A stretch of 64,000 nucleotides of DNA from the NCBI RefSeq assembly GCF_014270065.1, contig NZ_JACNME010000013.1:1-64000 (forward strand), read 5' to 3'. A program made the position numbers and the translations under genes. The notes beneath the pieces were generated by a model. The model saw nothing but the letters and a program-made list of their open reading frames with translations. It ran no database searches and was not told the origin of the DNA. Shown here piece by piece: positions 58,572-64,000 of the stretch (positions are counted from its first letter, which is position 1; every line of letters starts with the position of its first letter). The DNA comes from Quadrisphaera sp. RL12-1S (GTDB lineage: Bacteria; Actinomycetota; Actinomycetes; Actinomycetales; Quadrisphaeraceae).

Positions 58572-58841
58572 ATGGGCAGGACCCCGCGCAGCAGTGAAGA
58601 TGCGGTGCACGACCGCATCGCCGTGCTGCGGGCCGAGCGGCGCGCCAGCCGCAAGGAGCTCGCCGAGGCCGTCGGCGTGCACCCGCAGACGATCGGCTAC
58701 CTCGAGCGGGGCGAGTACAGCCCGTCACTGGCCCTTGCCCTGCGCATCGCCCGGTTCTTCGACCTGCCCGTCGAGGCCGTGTTCAGCCTCGAGCCCCTGC
58801 CCCCGCTCAGCGCCGAGCTCTACGGAAGGACAGCCCGATGA
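58572..58841 (+). CDS. Small XRE-family transcriptional regulator
   Basis: 89 residues, almost all helix-turn-helix: IAVLRAERRASRKELAEAVG and HPQTIGYLERGEYSPSLALA at about 17-56. It resembles the short YozG-type regulators that are paired with a membrane protein. The ATG at 58572 lies 6 nt after the perfect palindrome it probably binds. Its stop overlaps the start of the membrane gene (ATGA). Confidence 0.92.
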   Translation: MGRTPRSSEDAVHDRIAVLRAERRASRKELAEAVGVHPQTIGYLERGEYSPSLALALRIARFFDLPVEAVFSLEPLPPLSAELYGRTAR

Positions 58842-59347
58842 ACGCCGCGACCCGCTCCCGCTCCACCAGCCGCACGACCGGCCTGGCCGCCACCTTCGAG
58901 GACGAGCGCTACACCTGGACCCGCCGGCGCACCGTGCGCCGCGCGGCGGTCGGGGTGGAGGCCGCCGTCGTCGGGTTCCTCACCGGGGTCCCGCTCGTGG
59001 CCGCGCTCGGCGGAGCGGACGGCGCCGCCCCGGTGGTCTGCTGGGTGGCGGCGTGCCTGGTGTTCATCCCCGTGCACTCGGTGGTGAACCTCGGCGTCCG
59101 AGGGGTCTTCGACCGCCGCGAGACCACCCTCGACGAGGTGCAGCGCGCCATGCGCGACGCGGCGACCTCCGCGGTGAACCCGCTGCGGGTCGTCCTGGGG
59201 CTGCTCGCCGTGGTGGCCGCGGTGCTCGTGGCGCAGCACGGCGGCGGGACGGCCTCAGGGCTGGCCGTCGGCTTCGCCCTGTGGTTCGCGAGCTGGCTGC
59301 TCTCCACCTGGCACCTCGCCTGGACCCTCCCCGACGAGGAGGACTGA
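58838..59347 (+). CDS. Membrane protein paired with the XRE regulator
   Basis: 169 residues with four helices (AAVGVEAAVVGFLTGVPLVA, APVVCWVAACLVFIPVHSVV, then two near the C-terminus) and a charged cytoplasmic loop with FDRRETTLDEVQRAMRD. It starts within the XRE stop (ATGA), so both are made together. XRE/membrane pairs of this shape are common in Gram-positives; the function is unknown and may involve regulator sequestration at the membrane, which is only an inference. Confidence 0.75.
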   Translation: MNAATRSRSTSRTTGLAATFEDERYTWTRRRTVRRAAVGVEAAVVGFLTGVPLVAALGGADGAAPVVCWVAACLVFIPVHSVVNLGVRGVFDRRETTLDEVQRAMRDAATSAVNPLRVVLGLLAVVAAVLVAQHGGGTASGLAVGFALWFASWLLSTWHLAWTLPDEED

Positions 59348-59360
59348 CCACCCGCCGCGG

Positions 59361-60437
59361 TCACGAGGGGGTGGAGAGGACGACGACGGGCTGGCCGGCC
59401 CAGACGTCCTCCTCCTGGACCACCAGCCCGAGCCGCTGCGCCACCGCGAGCGAGCGCCCGTTCGTGGCGGCGACGAAGCAAGCCACGCGCTCCAGCCCGA
59501 ACCGCGGTGCCGCCTCCAGCCACGCCCGGCCCGCCTCCGTGGCGTAGCCGTGGCCCCAGGCGCGGCGGGCCAGGCGCCACCCCACCTCCACGGACTCCGG
59601 GCGGCGGCGGTGCCGGCCGAGCCCGCAGAAGCCGAGGAACGCGCCGTCGCCCACGCGCTCCACGGCCGCCAGCCCGAACCCGTGCACCTCGAAGCAGGCG
59701 TCGGCGTACCGGGCGAGCCGGTCCGAGGCGGCGCGGTCCAGCGGACCGGAGCTGAAGTGCTCCATGACCTCGGGGTCGGCGTTCATCGCGGCGAACGGCT
59801 CCAGGTCCGCCTCTCGCCAGCGGCGCAGGAGCAGCCGCTCGGTCCTGAGCACCACCTCCGGCTCGCCGCGAGCCGCCCACCCGCCGAAGCGGTGGCCCGC
59901 TGCGAGCAGCGACGCCGGCACGGCCACCTGCTCGGGACGGGCGTGCACGCGGGCGCGCAGGTCCCCGACCGCGCGGGCCACCGTCGTCGTCGCCGTGTCG
60001 ACGACGACGGCGGCGGGCTCGTCGGGATCGCGCCGCCACGCCGGCCGGCCGGTGACGTCCTCCCAGGTGGGGACGACCTGGCCGGGCAGGTCCGCGGTGC
60101 GCTCGCGCACCCGCCGCTCGTGCAGGGCGGGATCGGAGCAGACGACGTCCACCTCCAGCAGCGGCACCCCGACCTCGTCGGCGAGCGTCCGCCAGCCGTC
60201 GCGGGCGGCGCGCACGGGGTTCACCGCGTCGAGGACGGCGTGGCGGCCGCTGCGCAGCGCGTCCCCGGCCACGGCGTGCGCGAGGCGGTAGCCGGTGGCG
60301 TCGCCGTCCCCGTCCCGCACGCCCAGGGCGGCCTCGAAGGCGTCGACGCGCACGTGCGGGGCACCGAGGGAGCGGGCGAGCTCCCGCGCCAGCGTCGTCT
60401 TTCCGACCCCGGGCAGGCCGCTGAGCACCACGAGCAC
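59361..60437 (-). CDS. Fusion of P-loop kinase-like domain and RimJ/L-type acetyltransferase
   Basis: 358 residues in two domains. Residues 1-170 form a small kinase: Walker A LSGLPGVGKTTLAREL at 5-20, with VLDAVNPVRAARDGWRTLAD in the middle. Residues about 196-357 are a GNAT of the RimJ/RimL group: RTERLLLRRWREADLEPFAA, GWRLARRAWGHGYATEAGRA and ATNGRSLAVAQRLGLVVQEE. The linker is continuous and in one frame, so this is a true fusion. It may phosphorylate and acetylate one substrate, or acetylate after activation; both are inference. The GTG at 60437 is the start. Confidence 0.87.
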   Translation of the reverse strand: MLVVLSGLPGVGKTTLARELARSLGAPHVRVDAFEAALGVRDGDGDATGYRLAHAVAGDALRSGRHAVLDAVNPVRAARDGWRTLADEVGVPLLEVDVVCSDPALHERRVRERTADLPGQVVPTWEDVTGRPAWRRDPDEPAAVVVDTATTTVARAVGDLRARVHARPEQVAVPASLLAAGHRFGGWAARGEPEVVLRTERLLLRRWREADLEPFAAMNADPEVMEHFSSGPLDRAASDRLARYADACFEVHGFGLAAVERVGDGAFLGFCGLGRHRRRPESVEVGWRLARRAWGHGYATEAGRAWLEAAPRFGLERVACFVAATNGRSLAVAQRLGLVVQEEDVWAGQPVVVLSTPS

Positions 60438-60452
60438 GCCCCCACCCTCTCA

Positions 60453-60534
60453 CCGTGATCATGGACTTCCGGAGCAGGTGTTCCGGAAGTCCATGATCAC
60501 GGTCGGAAAGTGCTTCGGAAGTCCATGATCACGG
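60453..60534. repeat. Triple GATC repeat with 21-bp hairpin
   Basis: CCGTGATCATGGACTTCCGG (60453-60472), plus one more base, pairs perfectly with 60482-60502 around an 8-nt loop. A third unit lies inverted at 60516-60534. 60485-60534 is the near-identical partner of 25049-25098. It separates the fusion gene start (60437) and the YciI stop (60548). Confidence 0.9.
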
Positions 60535-60547
60535 ACGGGCGGGTGGG

Positions 60548-60835
60548 TCAGGAGGTGGGGAAGGCGCCCTTGAGGCTGCCGCCCACCACGGTCCAGCCGA
60601 CCGTGCGCCGCTCGGCGACGATGCCGCCGTCGGTGACGAACGGGTCCTGGTCGACGGTCGCGTCGACCTCCGAGGCGGACGCGCCCTCGAAGACGAGCAC
60701 CGCGCCGTCGGCGTCGGTGGGGCCCGAGACCAGCAGGCCCGGGAGCGTGCCGAGCCACTCCCGGTGCGTCGGGCGCAGCGCGTCGCGCCGTGCCGAGTCG
60801 GCTGTGTACGAGTACGTCACCACGAAGACGGCCAT
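60548..60835 (-). CDS. YciI-family protein
   Basis: 95-residue ferredoxin-like protein: FVVTYSYTADSARRDALRPT, HREWLGTLPGLLVSGPTDAD and DPFVTDGGIVAERRTVGWTV follow the YciI pattern, with the conserved His at about residue 26 and Asp near 64. Some members are dehydrochlorinases; most are unassigned. The ATG at 60835 is chosen; a GTG at 60853 is in frame. It lies downstream of nothing on its strand and ends in the GATC repeat. Confidence 0.85.
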   Translation of the reverse strand: MAVFVVTYSYTADSARRDALRPTHREWLGTLPGLLVSGPTDADGAVLVFEGASASEVDATVDQDPFVTDGGIVAERRTVGWTVVGGSLKGAFPTS

Positions 60836-60919
60836 GCCTGCAGTCTCGCCCACCGCCCGGCAGCCCCTCCCCGCCCCCTCCCCGTGACGATCAAGGAAGT
60901 CGTCGTGGGAGGGGGGAGG

Positions 60920-61651
60920 TCAGGGGAGGCGGTGGACGAGGACCACGCTGTCCTCGAGGTGCCCGTGCTGGTCGCCGGGCCCGGCGGCCGGGCGTCCGGC
61001 GACCTCCGCGCGCACCACCTCCCACCCGTGGCCCCCGCCGGCGTCGAGGGCCAGGTCGGCCAGCACCTGCTGCGGCGTGGGCCAGCCGACCGCCTCGCGG
61101 TCCAGCTGCGACCACGGCGGCGGCTCGGCGTGGTCCACCACCAGCAGGTGCCCGCCGGGGGCCACCGCGGCGGCCGCGCGCCGCAAAACCTCCGCCCGCG
61201 GCCAGCCCACCGGCGCCTGGAGGAACTGGGCGTTGACCAGCTCGAACTCGCCCTCGGGGAACGTCCGCGTCAGGTCGTGCCGCTCGAGGACGACGTCGAC
61301 GCCCCGCGCAGCCGCCAGGCCGCGCGCCTTCGCCACGGCGGCGTGAGCGACGTCCACCCCCGTCACCGCCCACCCGCGCTCCGCGAGCCAGATGACGTCG
61401 CCGCCCTCGCCGCAGCCCAGGTCGAGCGCGCGCCCCGCCGTCACACCGCGCGCCTCCAGGGCCGCCACGGCCTCGACGAGCCGGGCGTTGGCGTTGCCGC
61501 TCCACCGGGTGCCGTCGCCGCTGTACAGCTCCTCCCACCACGCCGGCAGGCCTTCGGCCGAGTCCGGCAGCGGCGGCATCTCGCGCGGCGGCCCCCCGTG
61601 CCCGTGGCCGTGGTCGTGCCCGTGGTCGTGCCCGTGCTGGTGGTCGCTCAT
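60920..61651 (-). CDS. SAM-dependent methyltransferase with His-rich N-terminus
   Basis: 243 residues. The first 20 are a His/Gly/Asp string (HQHGHDHGHDHGHGHGG) likely to bind metal. The rest is a class I methyltransferase: ALDLGCGEGGDVIWLAERGW at about 75-94, VTGVDVAHAAVAKARG, and NAQFLQAPVGWPRAEVLRRA. This is close to the tellurite/thiopurine-like detoxification methyltransferases in actinobacteria. It overlaps the flavoprotein gene stop by ATGA and shares its control region with the XRE-cupin regulator. A role in metal(loid) or redox stress is inferred. Confidence 0.85.
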   Translation of the reverse strand: MSDHQHGHDHGHDHGHGHGGPPREMPPLPDSAEGLPAWWEELYSGDGTRWSGNANARLVEAVAALEARGVTAGRALDLGCGEGGDVIWLAERGWAVTGVDVAHAAVAKARGLAAARGVDVVLERHDLTRTFPEGEFELVNAQFLQAPVGWPRAEVLRRAAAAVAPGGHLLVVDHAEPPPWSQLDREAVGWPTPQQVLADLALDAGGGHGWEVVRAEVAGRPAAGPGDQHGHLEDSVVLVHRLP

Positions 61652-62667
61652 CGTGCTGCTCCCTGCAGGAGGAGGGCGCCCGCGACGTCCTCGCGGGCCA
61701 GGTCCATCGTCATCGCCGCGCCGGCCTGCATCCCCGCCGCCGTCACCGCGGGCACCGTCGCCATCGGGGCGGAGGCGTTGCCCGCCGCCCACACCCCCGG
61801 GACGCTCGTCAGCCCGGTCGGGTCCGCCACCACGGCGCTCGTGGCCGCGACCACCCCCATGAGCTCCACGTCCGCGACCTCCACGCCCAGCGCCGCGGTC
61901 AGCGACGCGTCGACCCGCACCTGCGAGGCCGCCACCACCGCGCCGACCTCCAGCGCGCGGCCGGAGGCCAGCCGCACGCGCACGCCGCCGCCGTGGTCGA
62001 CGTCGTCGTCGTCGACCGGCTCCAGGGCCACCACCTCGCCGGCCACGAACTCCACCCCCACCGCCTGCAGCTGCTGCCGCTGCGACTCCTCGACCTCCGG
62101 ACCGGTGTGCGACAGCACCAGCACGCGGTCGCTGACCTGGCGCCACAGCGTCGCGGCGTGGGCGGTCATCGCGCCCGTCGACAGCACCGCCACCGACCGG
62201 CCGCGCACCTCCCACCCGTGGCAGAACGGGCAGTGCAGCACGCGGCTGCCCCACAGCTCGCGCAGTCCCGGCAGGTCCGGGAGGACGTCGGTGCCGCTGT
62301 GGGCCAGGAGCAGGCGGCGCGCCGTCGTCGCCCTCCCGTCCTCGAGGACGACGGCGAAGCGCAGCGGCTCCCCGTCCCCGCTGCTGCGCTGCAGCGACGT
62401 GACGCGGCCGTCGACCACGGTGCCGCCGTACCCCGCCAGCTCCGCACGGCCCGCGGCGACGAGCTCGAGCGGTGGCGTCCCCTCCCGTCCGAGCAGGTTG
62501 TGGACGCCGTCGGCGGGGGCGTTGCGCGGCTGGCCGGCGTCGACCACCAGCACCGAGCGCCGCATGCGCGCCAGCGCCACGGCGCCCGCCAGTCCGGCGG
62601 CACCACCGCCGACCACCACGGCGTCGTACTGCTCGTCCAGCTGCTGCGGCAGCGGTGCTGAGGTCAT
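61648..62667 (-). CDS. NAD(P)/FAD-dependent oxidoreductase of thioredoxin-reductase type
   Basis: 339 residues. AVVVGGGAAGLAGAVALARM at residues 16-35 binds FAD, and HCPFCHGWEVRGRSVAVLST at about 144-163 carries a CxxC pair followed by the NADPH loop. GVWAAGNASAPMATVPAVTA near the end is the second FAD contact. The CPFC motif is found in a branch distinct from true thioredoxin reductase (CATC). It leads a two-gene operon with the His-rich methyltransferase, opposite an XRE-cupin regulator. Substrate unknown. Confidence 0.9.
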   Translation of the reverse strand: MTSAPLPQQLDEQYDAVVVGGGAAGLAGAVALARMRRSVLVVDAGQPRNAPADGVHNLLGREGTPPLELVAAGRAELAGYGGTVVDGRVTSLQRSSGDGEPLRFAVVLEDGRATTARRLLLAHSGTDVLPDLPGLRELWGSRVLHCPFCHGWEVRGRSVAVLSTGAMTAHAATLWRQVSDRVLVLSHTGPEVEESQRQQLQAVGVEFVAGEVVALEPVDDDDVDHGGGVRVRLASGRALEVGAVVAASQVRVDASLTAALGVEVADVELMGVVAATSAVVADPTGLTSVPGVWAAGNASAPMATVPAVTAAGMQAGAAMTMDLAREDVAGALLLQGAAR

Positions 62668-62693
62668 GTCCCGACCCTGAGGCCGGGGCGGCC

Positions 62694-62722
62694 GTTTCGG
62701 CAAGCGCTGTTGCCGGAACAGC
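62694..62722. promoter_or_regulatory. Operator dyads between flavoprotein operon and XRE-cupin gene
   Basis: GTTTCGGCAA (62694-62703) is inverted as TTGCCGGAAC (62710-62719) with one mismatch and a 6-nt spacer. Overlapping it, GCTGTT-N5-AACAGC covers 62706-62722. It lies between the starts at 62667 and 62746 and is the likely site for the XRE-cupin protein. Confidence 0.65.
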
Positions 62723-62745
62723 AACGGCGGGTGCACGCTGGGCCC

Positions 62746-63360
62746 GTGGTGGACAGGGCGACCGACGGTTCCGGCGACGACCTCGACGGCGTCCTGGACG
62801 CCGTCGGTCCGCGGCTCAAGGCGCTGCGCCAGCAGCGCGGCGCCACGCTCGCGCAGCTGTCCGAGGCCACGGGAATCTCGGTGAGCACGCTCAGCCGGCT
62901 CGAGTCCGGGCAGCGCCGCCCCACCCTGGAGCTGCTGCTCCCGCTGGCGAAGGCGCACGCCGTGGCCCTGGACGAGCTGGTCGGTGCGCCCGCCACGGGT
63001 GACCCCCGCGTGCACCTGCGCCCGCAGCGCGCGCACGGGCGCACGGTGGTTCCGCTGACGCGGCAGCCGGGCGGGCTGCAGGCCTGGAAGATCGTCATGG
63101 CGCCCGAGCCGGACCGGACGCCCGAGGGGGACGGGCTCAAGGTCCACGAGGGCTGGGAGTGGTTCTACGTGCTGGCCGGGAAGGTCCGCCTGGTGCTGGG
63201 CGAGCACGACCTCGTGCTCCGCGAGGGCGAGGTCGCCGAGTTCGACACCCGCACGCCGCACTGGTTCCACAACCCCGGGCCCGGACCGGCGGAGCTGCTC
63301 AGCCTGTTCGGGCCCCAGGGGGAGCGGATGCACGTGCGGGCCCGCACCCGCCGCGACTGA
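62746..63360 (+). CDS. XRE-family regulator with cupin sensor domain
   Basis: 204 residues. The helix-turn-helix covers about 20-75 (LKALRQQRGATLAQLSEATG, ISVSTLSRLESGQRRPTLEL). The cupin domain covers about 105-195: VHEGWEWFYVLAGKVRLVLG and the conserved EFDTRTPHWFHNPGPGPAEL, with a metal-type His/Glu set. It senses a small ligand and controls the divergent flavoprotein-methyltransferase operon. Two adjacent GTG codons (62746, 62749) can start it. Confidence 0.92.
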   Translation: MVDRATDGSGDDLDGVLDAVGPRLKALRQQRGATLAQLSEATGISVSTLSRLESGQRRPTLELLLPLAKAHAVALDELVGAPATGDPRVHLRPQRAHGRTVVPLTRQPGGLQAWKIVMAPEPDRTPEGDGLKVHEGWEWFYVLAGKVRLVLGEHDLVLREGEVAEFDTRTPHWFHNPGPGPAELLSLFGPQGERMHVRARTRRD

Positions 63361-63663
63361 CGCGTCGAGCGAGGGGCGCCCCCGGCCACCGGAAGGCCTC
63401 GGCGGGCGCGACGCCCAGCCTCTCCTCGGGCCTGTCACCGCGGTCTCCCAGCACGTCTTCGCCAGCAGTTCACCGCCGTTCCCACTTCCGTCCACCTCCT
63501 CGTGCAGGGCCGCTCGAGCGCTGGACCGCGGGCCTCGCCAGGTGCAAGATCCCGACCGGCACCCCCCCCTTGCGGTGGACACGACCCCCCCAGGGGCGGG
63601 CGGCCGTCCGCCGGTGGACACGCCACCGGGACCCTCTCGCCGAACCACGAGGAGTGCATCGAG
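63361..63663. other. Intergenic gap before the Tat gene
   Basis: About 300 bp without coding bias. It holds C-rich tracts (for example near 63571-63579) and GC palindromic bits but no clear operator. The promoter of the gene at 63664 should be here; GAGGAG at 63649-63654 is its ribosome site. Confidence 0.5.
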
Positions 63664-64000
63664 ATGGTGGAGCTGAACCGTCGTCACCTGCTGCTGGGAG
63701 GCGTCGCCTCCGTCGCCGGCGCCGGAGCCTTGCCCCTGCTGAGCGCCGCGCCCGCGGCGGCCGACGCGCGCTGGGCCCAGGTGACCTTCAGCGGGGTCCC
63801 CGGGGGCGGTGATCTGGTGACGTTCTACGGGGCGTGGGGCGTCCTGGGCGCCACGTACGCCGAGGGCCGCACCATCGTCGACCAGGCCCGCATGGACGTG
63901 TCCGACTCCGGCGTCAAGTACTGGACCAAGAGCCCGCGCGAGGGCCGTGCGCTCCCGCAGCAGCCGATCGACACGAACGGGGGCATCTTCAGGGAGAACA
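63664..64000 (+). CDS. Tat-exported protein, N-terminal part (cut by window edge)
   Basis: The frame starts MVELNRRHLLLGGVASVAGA, a twin-arginine signal with a hydrophobic core and an APAAADA cleavage region near residue 35. Export folded through the Tat system is expected. The mature part begins ARWAQVTFSGVPGGGDLVTF and is Gly/Tyr-rich with a KYWTKSPREGRALPQQPIDT stretch; the family is not recognised. The ATG at 63664 has GAGGAG 9 nt upstream. The gene continues beyond 64000. Confidence 0.8.
   Translation, partial: MVELNRRHLLLGGVASVAGAGALPLLSAAPAAADARWAQVTFSGVPGGGDLVTFYGAWGVLGATYAEGRTIVDQARMDVSDSGVKYWTKSPREGRALPQQPIDTNGGIFREN

Noticed and set aside
61648-63687. Long upstream extension of the flavoprotein gene
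   Set aside because: It would read through the XRE-cupin gene in antisense and through the operator dyads. The ATG at 62667 fits the FAD motif spacing.
1-64000. tRNA, rRNA, prophage or transposon
   Set aside because: No cloverleaf, ribosomal sequence, integrase, transposase or phage structural motif was recognised on either strand by eye; a covariance-model scan would be needed to exclude small RNAs.

Overview
The window is 64 kb of very GC-rich DNA. GTG starts are frequent, third codon positions are almost all G/C, and TANNNT -10 boxes often sit about 7 nt before a start codon. The gene content also points to a free-living actinobacterium, probably near Kineococcus/Quadrisphaera: a DtxR/IdeR-type iron box, an ArgP/LysE pair, DUF2252, a MocR-YczE pair, an actinobacterial family-A polymerase, a chemoreceptor and two diguanylate cyclases. 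The genus is an inference. No phage, transposase, CRISPR, rRNA or tRNA was recognised; the window is ordinary chromosome with many small, tightly overlapping operons.

Layout. 1-4280: a sugar operon (dehydrogenase, lipoprotein binding protein, ATPase running off the left edge) divergent from its LacI regulator. 4360-10041: an ABM monooxygenase, a methyltransferase behind a Trp-Trp leader peptide, small proteins, a diguanylate cyclase, and an isochorismatase/phosphotransferase pair. 11281-13319: a second phosphotransferase and a phosphoesterase. 13378-16491: an iron-box-controlled siderophore-type importer lacking its ATPase. 16515-20362: DUF2252, a HIT protein, and the LysE exporter with its ArgP regulator. 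20357-25652: a small gene bracketed by inverted repeats, hisD, a 2-oxoglutarate oxygenase-like protein, a purine permease and ThpR. 25692-33251: a second diguanylate cyclase, a three-gene ABC exporter, an acetyltransferase, a YidC paralogue and a PadR unit. 33341-39215: a lactonase / alcohol dehydrogenase / semialdehyde dehydrogenase operon resembling Agrobacterium blcABC (attKLM), opposite a GAF-PucR regulator whose leader contains a 100-bp tandem duplication. 39262-43642: MocR-BenE-DUF1275 divergent from YczE. 43731-49856: a YjbR-like protein, methyltransferase, MFS exporter, chemoreceptor and family-A polymerase. 50027-52208: a YtrA-type GntR ABC operon. 52508-57440: a cyclase-like protein, an AAA ATPase, an Old Yellow Enzyme with an OhrR/MarR regulator, and small proteins. 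57483-64000: a secreted HNH-type nuclease, an XRE/membrane pair on a perfect palindrome, a kinase-acetyltransferase fusion, a YciI protein, a His-rich methyltransferase with a CxxC flavoprotein opposite an XRE-cupin regulator, and the start of a Tat-exported protein.

The strongest leads are the blc-like lactone operon with its duplicated leader, an intergenic repeat family built on CCGTGATCATGG (two loci 35 kb apart match at 49 of 50 bases), a low-bias small gene enclosed by inverted pairs of that repeat, and a leaderless 13-residue Trp-Trp-Pro-Pro leader peptide before a methyltransferase. Operons are compact: ATGA or TGATG overlaps join most co-directional genes, so translational coupling is likely. 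All functions come from reading motifs; no database search was run.
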